Origin: Brevibacterium aurantiacum
GTDB lineage: Bacteria > Actinomycetota > Actinomycetes > Actinomycetales > Brevibacteriaceae
DNA: 64,000 nucleotides
Assembly (NCBI RefSeq): GCF_900169065.1
Contig: NZ_FXZB01000008.1
Location: 96,688-160,687 of the forward strand
Reading direction: 5' to 3'
Shown here: positions 25,935 to 35,015 of the stretch, piece by piece
Layout of the letters: every line of letters begins with the position of its first letter
Position numbering within the stretch: the stretch's first letter is position 1
Program-made: the position numbers and the translations under genes
The notes under the pieces: model-generated
What the model saw: only the letters and a program-made list of their open reading frames with translations
Databases searched by the model: none
Told to the model about the DNA's origin: nothing

Positions 25935-26129
25935 TTACTTGCTGAACTTGTCCTTGACGTCTTTGCCGAGGTCCTTGACCTTCTCACCGACCTGCTTGGA
26001 CTTGCCCTTGAGCTGCTCAGCAGACCCTTCGGCCTTGAGCTCGTCGTCGCCGGTCATGTCGCCGACGGTCTCCTTGGCCTTGCCGGAGAATTCTTCAGTC
26101 TTGTTGTCGAACTTGTCGTCAAAACCCAT
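25935..26129 (-). CDS. CsbD-like small stress protein
   Basis: A 64-residue, highly charged protein: MGFDDKFDNKTEEFSGKAKE, then VGDMTGDDELKAEGSAEQLKGK and a Lys-rich tail. This is the CsbD family, general-stress proteins of unknown mechanism, predicted to be helical and soluble. A strong SD AAGGAGA precedes the ATG. A GGTAC-GTCT-GTACC hairpin at 26152-26165 sits in the leader. It is flanked by its own terminator, so it is monocistronic. Confidence 0.88.
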   Translation of the reverse strand: MGFDDKFDNKTEEFSGKAKETVGDMTGDDELKAEGSAEQLKGKSKQVGEKVKDLGKDVKDKFSK

Positions 26130-26274
26130 GGTGGCTCTCCTTAAGTCGCACGGTACGTCTGTACCTGTATTCGCACTCTACGCTAGCAAGAGCGGTCGAA
26201 TGTGGACTTTCAGAATACGTGCAGATTACCCTCACGTCGATCATCACAGTTCCGGGCCTGCGACCTCGCCACGA

Positions 26275-29200
26275 TCACACTCCGGCCTCGACGACTTCGG
26301 AGGCAACGACCGGCACGATCGCATCGAGGAACTGGTGAGCCCAACGCAGGATGTCGGAATCGGTCATCTCCTTGGCATCGAAGCCGCTGCCGGACATCGG
26401 CTTGGGTACGAGCACCGACCTGATCGCCGGCTTGAGCAGAGACTTCGGGTAGAGCCGCTTGAGCCGCACCACCTGCGAATCTTCAAGTTCGAGCGGACCG
26501 AAGCGCACGAAGTTGCCTTGGACGACGATGTCGTTGATCCCCGATGCTTTGGCCCTGATCCGCAGCCTGGCGACATCGGCGAGCACTCCCACGGACTCCG
26601 GGTAGGGCCCGTATCTGTCGACGAGCTCGTCGAGGACTTCCTGCAGTTCGCTCTCGTTCGTCGCGGCGGCCAGCTTCCGATAGGCCTCAAGCCGCAGCCG
26701 TTCGTGGTCGACGTACTCTGCCGGCAGATGTGCGTCGACGGGCAGCTCGATGCGCATATCGGCCTCGGGCTCGGTGTCCTCCCCGCGGAAGTTGGCGACG
26801 GCCTCCCCCACGAGCCGCACGTAGAGGTCGAATCCGACCCCCTCGATCTGTCCGGACTGCTGTCCGCCGAGGAGGTTGCCGGCACCGCGGATCTCGAGGT
26901 CCTTCATAGCCACCTGCATGCCGGCGCCGAGCTCTGTGTGGGCGGCCAGCGTAGTCAGACGGTCGTGAGCCGTCTCCGTGAGTGTCGTGTCTGCCGGGTA
27001 GAGGAAATAGGCGTAGGCCCGTTCCCTGCCACGACCGACCCGACCGCGCAGCTGGTGCAGCTGCGAGAGTCCGAAGCGATCAGCGTGATCGATGATGAGC
27101 GTGTTGGCGTTGGAGATGTCGATGCCGGTCTCGACAATCGTCGTGCACACGAGCACATCGAACTTCTTCTCCCAGAAGTCAACGATGACCTGTTCCAGGC
27201 GCTGTTCGTTCATCTTTCCGTGGGCAATGGCGATCCTGGCCTCGGGAACGAGTTCGGCGATGTGGCCGGCCACGGATTCGATGTCCTTGACTCTGTTGTG
27301 GATGTAGAAGACCTGGCCCTCGCGCATGAGTTCGCGACGGATCGCGGCCTTGATCTGCTTGTCTTCCTTCTTACCCACGTAGGTCAGCACCGGATGGCGC
27401 TCCTCGGGCGGGGTGGCCAAGGTCGACATCTCTCGGATGCCGGTCACGGCCATCTCCAGGGTTCTTGGGATCGGAGTTGCCGACATCGCGAGCACGTCCA
27501 CATTCGTGCGCATCGCCTTGAGCGTCTCCTTGTGTTCGACGCCGAAGCGCTGCTCCTCGTCGATGATGACCAGGCCCAGGCTCTTGAACCTCACCTCGCC
27601 GCTGAGCAGGCGGTGTGTGCCGATGACGAGGTCGAGCTTGCCTGCGGCCAGATCTTCGACGACCTTGTCCGACTCCTTCTTCGTCTGGAAGCGAGAGAGC
27701 GCCCCGACAGTGACGGGGAAGCCTGAGTAGCGTTCGGCAAACGTTTCGAGGTGCTGCTGCACGAGCAGAGTCGTGGGCACGAGCACGGCGACCTGTTTAC
27801 CGTCCTGGATCGCCTTAAATGCCGCACGGACTGCGATCTCGGTCTTTCCGTAGCCGACGTCGCCGCAGATCAGACGGTCCATTGGGACTGCCTTCTCCAT
27901 GTCGCCCTTGACCTCGTCGATGGTCGTGAGCTGATCGGCGGTCTCCACATAGTGGAAGGCGTCTTCGAGTTCACGCTGCCATGGTGTGTCCGGCCCATAG
28001 GTGTGGCCGACGGTGGCCTGTCTGGCCGAGTAGAGGCGGACGAGTTCGCCGGCGATCTCCTTGACCGCCTTCCTGGCCTTGGCCTTCGTCGTCGACCAGT
28101 CGGAGCCGCCCATCTTGTTCAGGGTCGGACTCTCCCCGCCGACGTAGCGGCTGACCTGGTCGAGGGCATCGCTGGGCACGTACAGACGGTCTCCGGGCTG
28201 ACCGCGCTTGGCCGGGGCGTATTCGAGGATGAGGTACTCACGAGTGTGCTTGTTCGGGCCCTTGCCCGTCGTCCGCTGCGTCATCTCAACGAATTTGCCG
28301 ACACCATGCTGGTCGTGGACCACGAAGTCGCCGGGCGCCAGGTTGAGCGGGTCCACCTGGTTGCGTTTGCGCCGAGTGGGCAGGCGACGCATGTCCCTCG
28401 TCGAGGTGGCTGCTGCGCGTCCGAGCACATCGGCTTCGGTGAGGACGGCCAGTTTGAGGTCGTCGAAGACGAACCCGCCGAAGGGTGCGGCGGTGGTGAC
28501 GGTGACCAGGGCCTCGGGGAGGTCCGCCGGGTCGTCGACGAAGGTCGCCGGCACTCCGGCTTCCGAGAACACCTCGACCATGCGCTGGCCCGGCCCCTGG
28601 CCTTCGGTGAGGACGAGGATGCGCCACTTGTCGTGGATGAGTCCCTTGACGTCGGTAAGGATCGCTTCGACGTCGCCGGCATATCCTCGAGGTGCGCGAG
28701 CCGGTACGGGGAACAGGTTCTCCGTCGGTGAGACGAGTTCTTCATCGGTGGAGAAGCCGCCGAGCTCCCACCAGGCCAGGCCGATGAGGCGAGCGCCCTC
28801 CTCCATCTCCTCCATCGTCCGGAAAGTCGCTGCGGACAGATCGATCGGGGATTCTCCGCCGGCTGCGGCCCCTGACCACGCAGCCTCGAGGAATTCGTTC
28901 GTCGTCACAACGAGGTCGGCGGCCCTGGCGTGGACGCGTTCGGGTTCGGTGATGATGATCTTCGTGGCCTCAGGCAGCAGAGCGATGATCGGCTCCATGC
29001 CATCGGCCAACACGGCAGACAGCGATTCCATACCCTCGACGGCGACACCGCCGGCGATCTTGTCGAGCATGTCCGAGGCGGCCGGCAGCGTCTGGGACAG
29101 CGCGGCGGCACGTTCGCGGATGGAGTCGGTGAGCAGGAGCTCACGACAGGGCGGGGCCGAGAGAGTCAATGGCTGAGCATCCGCCTCGGCGGGAATGGAC

Positions 29201-29868
29201 CTCTGGTCGCTGACGGAGAACTCGCGGATCTCGTCGATCTCGTCACCGAAGAATTCGATGCGCAGGGCATGCTCGTCGGTCGGTGGGAAGATGTCGACGA
29301 TGCCGCCGCGAACCGCGAACTCACCTCGGCGGGAGACCATGTCCACTCGTGAGTAGGCCAGTTCGGTCAGGCGTTGGGAAAGCTGGTCGATCTCGTATTC
29401 GTCTCCGACGCCCAGTTCCACCGGCTCGATGTCTCCGAGCCCCTTGACCAAGGGCTGCAGGAAGGCGCGGACCGGGGCGATGATGAAGGCCAGGTGTCGG
29501 TCCGGGCTGGGGTGGGCCAGGCGGTGCAGGATCTGCAGGCGCTGCCCGACGGTGTCGGAACGAGGTGAGAGCTTTTCGTGTGGGAGAGTCTCCCAGCTGG
29601 GGAAGATCGCGATCGAATCTTCGGCCACCCAGTCCGCCAGCGACCGGGCCAGGTCCTCGGCCTCACGGGTCGTGGCCGTGACGATGAGCTGTGGTGCCGA
29701 GGTGGTCGAGCCGGAATCGGCGGACACGAGCGTTCGGCGCAGGATCGATGGCCACAGTCCCCTGATCGCATCGATCGTCCCACCGGTGGTCTCCGGGTCG
29801 TTGAACGCTGAGACGAGGTCAGTGATGGTGGGGTTCTGGCGTGTGAGATCGAGTCCATTGAGCACCAT
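26275..29868 (-). CDS. mfd: Transcription-repair coupling factor Mfd
   Basis: A 1197-residue Mfd. The UvrB-like N-terminal module contains FPSWETLPHEKLSPRSDTVGQRL; the RNA polymerase interaction domain begins at about GDFVVHDQHGVGKF; the SF2 translocase follows with GDVGYGKTEIAVRAAFKA, DEEQRFG, SATPIPRTLEMA and GRVGRGRERAYAYFLY; then the C-terminal TRCF domain. It removes stalled RNA polymerase and recruits UvrA. A TAGAAT hexamer ends 6 nt before GTG 29865 (codon 2 of the ATG frame) and 3 nt before ATG 29868, so the leaderless start may be that GTG. It is divergent from the arylsulfotransferase-like gene. Confidence 0.96.
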   Translation of the reverse strand: MVLNGLDLTRQNPTITDLVSAFNDPETTGGTIDAIRGLWPSILRRTLVSADSGSTTSAPQLIVTATTREAEDLARSLADWVAEDSIAIFPSWETLPHEKLSPRSDTVGQRLQILHRLAHPSPDRHLAFIIAPVRAFLQPLVKGLGDIEPVELGVGDEYEIDQLSQRLTELAYSRVDMVSRRGEFAVRGGIVDIFPPTDEHALRIEFFGDEIDEIREFSVSDQRSIPAEADAQPLTLSAPPCRELLLTDSIRERAAALSQTLPAASDMLDKIAGGVAVEGMESLSAVLADGMEPIIALLPEATKIIITEPERVHARAADLVVTTNEFLEAAWSGAAAGGESPIDLSAATFRTMEEMEEGARLIGLAWWELGGFSTDEELVSPTENLFPVPARAPRGYAGDVEAILTDVKGLIHDKWRILVLTEGQGPGQRMVEVFSEAGVPATFVDDPADLPEALVTVTTAAPFGGFVFDDLKLAVLTEADVLGRAAATSTRDMRRLPTRRKRNQVDPLNLAPGDFVVHDQHGVGKFVEMTQRTTGKGPNKHTREYLILEYAPAKRGQPGDRLYVPSDALDQVSRYVGGESPTLNKMGGSDWSTTKAKARKAVKEIAGELVRLYSARQATVGHTYGPDTPWQRELEDAFHYVETADQLTTIDEVKGDMEKAVPMDRLICGDVGYGKTEIAVRAAFKAIQDGKQVAVLVPTTLLVQQHLETFAERYSGFPVTVGALSRFQTKKESDKVVEDLAAGKLDLVIGTHRLLSGEVRFKSLGLVIIDEEQRFGVEHKETLKAMRTNVDVLAMSATPIPRTLEMAVTGIREMSTLATPPEERHPVLTYVGKKEDKQIKAAIRRELMREGQVFYIHNRVKDIESVAGHIAELVPEARIAIAHGKMNEQRLEQVIVDFWEKKFDVLVCTTIVETGIDISNANTLIIDHADRFGLSQLHQLRGRVGRGRERAYAYFLYPADTTLTETAHDRLTTLAAHTELGAGMQVAMKDLEIRGAGNLLGGQQSGQIEGVGFDLYVRLVGEAVANFRGEDTEPEADMRIELPVDAHLPAEYVDHERLRLEAYRKLAAATNESELQEVLDELVDRYGPYPESVGVLADVARLRIRAKASGINDIVVQGNFVRFGPLELEDSQVVRLKRLYPKSLLKPAIRSVLVPKPMSGSGFDAKEMTDSDILRWAHQFLDAIVPVVASEVVEAGV

Positions 29869-29953
29869 GCAATTCTAAGCCACGGGCCGGACACGAGAAA
29901 CGACAACGCCTGTGCTCCGCACTCTGCGCGCGCGGACGTGTGAAGATGAGAGT

Positions 29954-31414
29954 ATGTCTTACCGCGCTCTGTTCGCATCTGTGGCGGCCGCGACGCTGCT
30001 CCTGTCAGGATGTACCGCTGAAGAAGAAATTCCCCAACCCGATCGTTGGGATTTCCACAGCAGACCCGACCTCAACCCGCCGCAGATCGACATCGACGTC
30101 ACCTCTCCCCCACCGAAGGAAGAGAAGGACCTCACGACGTTTATCGCCCCCAAGGGGCAGACCGCCGCTGATGAGGAGTCATGGGTCGGCGGGCTCATCC
30201 TCGACTCGGCCGGAGAGCCGGTCTGGGCGCGGCAGGGTTCGGGACAGATGTGGGACTTACGGGTCCAGGAATACCAGGACGAACCGGTCCTCACCTGGTG
30301 GGAAGGTCTGGCGCAGACCCCTGAAACGGCAGGCGAGGTCGTCATGCTCGATGACAGCTACAACGAGATCGCCCGGGTCGGCATGGGTGGGGACCTGGCG
30401 CACAAGACCTCGGATCTGCACGAGACGACGATCACCGACGACGACACGATGCTTCTCCTGTCCTACATCAAGACCCAGACGGATCTCAGCTCTGTGGGAG
30501 GTGCGAAGGACGGCTGGGTCTAGGAGGGAGTCGTCCAGGAGGTCGACATCGCCACCGGCGAACCCGTGGTCGAATGGCGGACTCTCGATGACGTTCCCGT
30601 CGACCAGACGGAGTCGAAGCTCAAGGACGGCGAAGGCACGGAGGAGGAGCCGTTCGACTACATCCACCTGAACTCGGTGTCCGTCGACGACGACGGGAAG
30701 TCTCTGCTCGTCTCTGCCCGCAACACGCACGCGATCTATCAGCTCGATCGCAAGGACGCTGACCTGCAGTGGGTGCTGGGCGGATCCGCCAGCGACTTCG
30801 AGATGGGCGAAGGCGCGGCCTTCGCCTGGCAGCATGATGCTCAACGCCGCGATGACGGCAAGATCACTCTCTTCGACAATCATGCCGCACCCCGCCTCGG
30901 CGATTCCCGGGGGTTGCGCCTTGACGTGGACGAAGAGGCGAAGAGGGCCACGGTCGACACCGAATACCCGGCTCCCGATGATCGTTCCTCGGGAAGTCAG
31001 GGCAATTTCCAGGAGTTGGACAATGGCAACGTGTTCATCGGCTGGGGTTCAGAACCGTACTTCTCCGAGTTCACCAACGATGGCAAGCTGCTCTACGACG
31101 CGACGTTCACGGGCGGCTCGAACTATCGGGCCTATCGCTTCGACTGGCAGGCGACCCCGTCGGCACCGCCGACTGCGACGAAGTCCGAACCGGGCGAGGG
31201 CATCACACGCGTGCATATGAGCTGGAACGGAGCGACCGAGGTCGCGGCCTGGCGCATCCTCAGCGGTGACAGCGAGGAACAGCTGACAGAGACTGCGGTC
31301 GTCGACCGAGAAGGCTTCGAGACCGCCGCCGATGTCACCCCCACCGGTTCCCGGATCGTCGTCGAGGCGCTGGATGAGAACAAGGAGGCGATCGGCAGCA
31401 CAACGGTGGAGTGA
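29954..31414 (+). pseudogene. Arylsulfotransferase-like (ASST) lipoprotein, interrupted by an in-frame TAG
   Basis: The frame is open from ATG 29954 to the stop at 31414 (486 codons) except for one TAG at 30521-30523. Without that codon the product is a normal lipoprotein: signal with lipobox LLLSGC, then a beta-propeller like PF14269/PF05935 ASST proteins, with LHETTITDDDTMLLLSY before the stop, and HLNSVSVDDDGKSLLVSARNTHAIYQLDR, WQHDAQRRDDG and FDNHAA after it. The context GWV-TAG-EGVVQEVD suggests a Tyr codon changed by one base. Codon use and similarity stay intact on both sides, so the event is recent, or a sequencing error. GAAGAT ends 6 nt before the ATG. Confidence 0.8.
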
Positions 31415-31520
31415 AGCCCCCGAGATCTCAAGACTGTAACGGGCCTAACGGATCGGACACGATTGTCTCCGCGCCCCGGTTCTTCGGCGTTCTCCAAGCT
31501 TCATCACCCACAATTGAGAC

Positions 31521-32273
31521 ATGAGTTCCGACCAGTCCCCTCGCTTCACCTCCGCAGAATCCCAGTTCATCTTCGGCAACGATTCAACCGCCTCCGATTC
31601 CCCCAGGTCAGGCGGCCACACACAGGCAGGCTCGCCCAAGGTCGCCAATCTGCGCACAAGCGTCAGCCGCGATCATAGGCTCGCGCGTTTCGTCCCCGTC
31701 ATCGCCCTTTTGGCGCTCATGTGGGTGATTGAGATCATCGACACCCTCCTGCCTGCTGATCTCGATATGCTCAGCCTGCAGTCCTGGAACCCGCTGTCGC
31801 TCTACGGAGTGGTGACCTCTCCCCTGCTGCACTCGGGATTCGGCCATCTCACGGCCAATACGTTCCCGTTCCTCATCCTCGGCCTGTGCATCGCCATTGA
31901 GGGCCAACGTCGATTCTGGCTCGTCACCGCCATCACAGCAGTGGTCTCCGGTCTCGGCGCCTGGCTGACGACTCTGCCGGTCGGACAGCACATCGTCGGT
32001 GCCTCAGGCATCGTGTTCGGGTTCTTCGGATACCTGGCGGTGCGCACCTGGTTCACCGATGACATTCTCCGCAAGATCGTCTACTTCGCCCTCGGCTTCT
32101 TCGTCTTCATCACCTTCGGCGCATCGATGATCTTCGGGATGCTGCCCCAGGACAACGGGATCTCCTGGCAGGGTCATCTCTTCGGCTTCGTCGGCGGCGT
32201 CCTCGCCGCCTGGATCATCCACCGCAAGCGTCAGGGTGTCACTTCAGGGAAGGCACCGACTGCCCAGCAGTGA
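31521..32273 (+). CDS. Rhomboid-family intramembrane serine protease
   Basis: A 250-residue protein with a polar N-terminus of about 50 residues and six membrane helices. The catalytic Ser162 lies in HIVGASGIVFGFFG and the partner His219 in SWQGHLFGFVGG; HSGFGHLTAN supplies the upstream His109 and Asn113 typical of rhomboids. It cleaves membrane-protein substrates within the bilayer; none is known here. CACAAT ends 6 nt before ATG 31521, predicting a leaderless start. It converges with pth with only 9 bp between stops. Confidence 0.92.
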   Translation: MSSDQSPRFTSAESQFIFGNDSTASDSPRSGGHTQAGSPKVANLRTSVSRDHRLARFVPVIALLALMWVIEIIDTLLPADLDMLSLQSWNPLSLYGVVTSPLLHSGFGHLTANTFPFLILGLCIAIEGQRRFWLVTAITAVVSGLGAWLTTLPVGQHIVGASGIVFGFFGYLAVRTWFTDDILRKIVYFALGFFVFITFGASMIFGMLPQDNGISWQGHLFGFVGGVLAAWIIHRKRQGVTSGKAPTAQQ

Positions 32274-32282
32274 CCGCCACTG

Positions 32283-32882
32283 TCATTTCGAGTGGTATTT
32301 GAGTTGGACCTTCTCGAGTCCCTCAACGATGTACATCTCCACAGCATCGGCGATATCCGAGATGAAGATCGGCAGTGTTGCGCGTTCGTCCTTGGAGAAG
32401 GGCTTGAGCACATAGTCGGCGGTGTCCTGGCGGCCCAGAGGCCGTCCGACGCCGGCGCGGATTCGGGGATAGTTCTTCGTCCCCAGCGCCGAGGTCATTG
32501 ATCGCAGTCCGTTGTGTCCGCCCTCTCCCCCGCCGACCTTGGCCTTGATGGTGTCGTAGGGGATGTCGACATCATCGTGGACGGCGATGATCCGGTCGGT
32601 GTCGATCGAGTAGAAGTCGGCGAGCTGTCTGACCGGCCCGCCCGATTCGTTCATATAGCCCGTCGAGGTGGCCAGGACCACTCGCGGTCCGGGAACGCCG
32701 GGGATCGAGCCTGTCGGCAGTCGGGATGTGCCGACGTTGGAGCGCAGCTTCGTGCGGGTGAGATTGACGCCGATGCGGTGTGCGAGTTCGGCGATGACCA
32801 TCTGCCCGATGTTGTGTCGCGTCGTTTCGTATTTGGGGCCGGGATTGCCCAAGCCGAAGACCAGCCATGCTTCGTTCGTCAT
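32283..32882 (-). CDS. pth: Peptidyl-tRNA hydrolase
   Basis: A 199-residue Pth with all family blocks: VFGLGNPGPKYETTRHNIG (catalytic His in TRHN), TSTGYMNESGGPVRQLADFY, AVHDDVDIPYDTIKAKVGGGEGGHNGLRSM, and RIRAGVGRPLGRQDTADYVL. It releases tRNA from prematurely dropped peptidyl-tRNA. The SD GAAGGA precedes the ATG. The order rplY-pth is conserved across bacteria, although here 190 bp and a hairpin separate them. Confidence 0.97.
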   Translation of the reverse strand: MTNEAWLVFGLGNPGPKYETTRHNIGQMVIAELAHRIGVNLTRTKLRSNVGTSRLPTGSIPGVPGPRVVLATSTGYMNESGGPVRQLADFYSIDTDRIIAVHDDVDIPYDTIKAKVGGGEGGHNGLRSMTSALGTKNYPRIRAGVGRPLGRQDTADYVLKPFSKDERATLPIFISDIADAVEMYIVEGLEKVQLKYHSK

Positions 32883-32985
32883 CGTCGTCCTTCGCTCGTA
32901 CTGTGTCCGTGCCCATCGAGGTCGCCTGAATGGTCAGGAGCCCCTGTTTGTTCCGTGTCTGCGAATTCCTTCGTTCCTGCGAAAC

Positions 32986-33024
32986 GAATTCGGTGGGCCG
33001 TTTCGTCAACGACCCACCGAATTC
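32986..33024. terminator. Hairpin between rplY and pth
   Basis: A perfect 12-bp inverted repeat GAATTCGGTGGG / CCCACCGAATTC with a 15-nt loop. It lies 49 bp after the rplY stop and may be a terminator or attenuator. No T run follows on either strand, and a further GCGAATTC copy lies just upstream at about 32961. Confidence 0.55.
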
Positions 33025-33072
33025 ACAGCTCAGGCTGCGCCCATCATGCAGGCGCATCCGCAGAAGCCGAGG

Positions 33073-33714
33073 TCACTCGTCCTCGGTCTTCTCCTCTGCT
33101 TCGCCTTCTGCAGCTTCTTCGCCCTCTGCAGCTTCCTCGGTGGTCTCTTCTGCATCAGACTCGGTGTCCATCTCGGCCTCTTCCGAGACGTTGACGACGA
33201 GCATCTCAGGATCGGCGGCAAGCTCGATGCCCGAAGCCAGTTCGATCTGTCCGGCCAGAACGTGCTCACCGGCGGCGCGGCCGTCGATGGTGACCTCGAT
33301 GTACTCAGGCAGCTTGGTGGCGTCGGCCTTGATGAGGATGGTCGACTCTTCCTGCTGAACCATGGTGCCCGGTGCGGATTCGCCGATGAGGTGAACGGGA
33401 ACGTCGACCTCGACCTTTTCGCCGCGCTTGACGATGATGAGGTCGAGGTGCTCGATCTCACGTGTCACAGCGTCGGTCTGCACGTCGCGGGCGATGGCGA
33501 GAACGTTCTTGGCACCGTCGGTGCTTTCGATCTCGAACAGGGCGTTGGCGTGCTTGAGTGCCATCATGGTGGCGTGGCCGTCAATCGAGATGTGCACAGG
33601 GTCTCCGCCGTGTCCGTAGACGACTGCGGGGATACGTCCCGCGCGGCGGGTCCGGCGGGCAGCGCCCTTGCCGAATTCGGTGCGGGGTTCGGCGATGAGT
33701 TTGAAGTCAGCCAT
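33073..33714 (-). CDS. rplY: 50S ribosomal protein L25 (long TL5/Ctc form)
   Basis: A 213-residue protein: L25 5S-rRNA-binding domain (LIAEPRTEFGKGAARRTRRAGRIPAVVYGHG at the N-terminus), then the Ctc beta-rich domain (EKVEVDVPVHLIGESAPGTMVQQEE), and an extremely acidic C-terminal tail of Glu and Ala. It binds 5S rRNA in the large subunit; the long form is linked to general stress in Gram-positives. A strong SD AAGGAGAG precedes the ATG. It lies upstream of pth. Confidence 0.96.
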   Translation of the reverse strand: MADFKLIAEPRTEFGKGAARRTRRAGRIPAVVYGHGGDPVHISIDGHATMMALKHANALFEIESTDGAKNVLAIARDVQTDAVTREIEHLDLIIVKRGEKVEVDVPVHLIGESAPGTMVQQEESTILIKADATKLPEYIEVTIDGRAAGEHVLAGQIELASGIELAADPEMLVVNVSEEAEMDTESDAEETTEEAAEGEEAAEGEAEEKTEDE

Positions 33715-33874
33715 TTTCTCTCCTTCGTGGTGTCCTTATCTTGCAAGCACCACGGCGAAACAGCCTTCAACCGCACTGTCGCTGCTCGATTCGGCCGCGA
33801 TGGGCCGGTCAGCGCTGTGGGTCAGGACCGCGTCGATAACGGAAACATGTGTTTCCCTCGCCGAGGCAACCCCA

Positions 33875-34894
33875 TCATTCTAGTTCACCGTCACCGATGG
33901 CACCAAGTCGGGACACCACCGCCGTCGCGCAGGCATCGATTCCGGTCTCGGTGAGCAGGATGTCGTAATGGTTCGTACCCGGCACGTCGATGACTGCCAT
34001 CTCCTCCCACCGCTGCCGGTAGGCGGCCACGAGCTCAGGTGGGTAGAGTCCCGGCTCGGATGCGACGAGGTCACGTTCGGCGAAGAGGAACGTCACCTCG
34101 GCCTGGCGTCGCTGACTGCTCATCACCGCCGCCAGGGAGTTGTGATAGGCGCCCCCGGAGTACATGTCGGCGAAGTCGGCCTGCATCGCCTCGACTGGGG
34201 TGGAGGGTTGGAAGCTGTGATCGTCCTTGGCGGCAAGGTCGTAGACGAAGCTCTCCGTGGCCACGGTGTCGAGCCCGTCGACGAAGGCCGGGTGCGCGGC
34301 GAAGAAGGCGAGGTACTCCTCGACCGAGCCGAAGGACATCGACAGCCTCTCGGCGGCCGGACCGAGGACCGGGGCGATGAGATCATCGGTGTCCAGGTCC
34401 TGGTCGTAGAGATCATCGAGCGCTTGCGAGCCGCTGCCGCTGCCTGCCTCCGGCACGGACAGCGGGAGTCCCCCGTCGATGAGGACAGGTCCGCGGAAAC
34501 GGTCGGCCACCTCGGCGTCGGAATCGACCCCAGCGCCCATCCCGGCCAGGGTCATGGCGACGAAGCCGCCCATGGAATGTCCGACCAGTGTGACCGGACC
34601 GGGTTCGGCGAAGGTGTCGATGGCGGTGAGGACGTCTTCGGCATGGGCCTTCATCCCGAACGGTGGGCCCAGCAGATGGGAGTCGGCGCGTCCGCGCAGG
34701 TCGGGGCCGATGATGCGCACCCCGGGCAGCGCTGAGACCAGACCGGCGAAGAACAGATGGTTCGAGGTGATGCCGTGGATGACGCACACGGTGGGGACGC
34801 GGCCGGGCTCGAAGGCCACCGGTTCCCAGACGCCGACGGACAGTTCGCCGCCGGAGACGCTGACTCGGTACCGATTGTAATCGTGGGACGACAT
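33875..34894 (-). CDS. Alpha/beta hydrolase
   Basis: A 339-residue protein. Seen: oxyanion region VCVIHGITSNHLFFAGL, nucleophile elbow VTLVGHSMGGFVAMTLAG, a cap segment in the middle, the acid in FLFAERDLV, and the His in PGTNHYDIL. ATG 34894 was chosen over an in-frame GTG at 34912 because a GAAGGGA SD lies about 10 nt before it and TACACT upstream can serve as its -10. The substrate is unknown. It interrupts the otherwise usual glmU-prs-rplY-pth order, suggesting insertion into that block. Confidence 0.88.
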   Translation of the reverse strand: MSSHDYNRYRVSVSGGELSVGVWEPVAFEPGRVPTVCVIHGITSNHLFFAGLVSALPGVRIIGPDLRGRADSHLLGPPFGMKAHAEDVLTAIDTFAEPGPVTLVGHSMGGFVAMTLAGMGAGVDSDAEVADRFRGPVLIDGGLPLSVPEAGSGSGSQALDDLYDQDLDTDDLIAPVLGPAAERLSMSFGSVEEYLAFFAAHPAFVDGLDTVATESFVYDLAAKDDHSFQPSTPVEAMQADFADMYSGGAYHNSLAAVMSSQRRQAEVTFLFAERDLVASEPGLYPPELVAAYRQRWEEMAVIDVPGTNHYDILLTETGIDACATAVVSRLGAIGDGELE

Positions 34895-34953
34895 CGTCAC
34901 GGTTCCCTTCACTCTGTTGTCTCCAGTGTAGAGGGAACCTCCCGAGGCAGAAC

Positions 34954-34985
34954 GAACCCCGAGCCGAAAGATCGGCTCGGGGTTC
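34954..34985 (-). terminator. Terminator of prs
   Basis: A perfect 14-bp stem GAACCCCGAGCCGA / TCGGCTCGGGGTTC with loop AAGA, 30 bp beyond the prs stop codon. Confidence 0.85.
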
Positions 34986-35015
34986 GAATCAGATGAAGCG
35001 TCGGCGGAAGGTACC

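Noticed and set aside
25813..27726. A 637-codon plus-strand open frame.
   Set aside because: It lies antisense to mfd and mazG with no start signal; long antisense frames are normal at this G+C content.
30521..30523. TAG as a selenocysteine- or pyrrolysine-like recoding.
   Set aside because: UAG is not the selenocysteine codon, no pyrrolysine genes or suppressor tRNA are visible, and ASST proteins do not need it.
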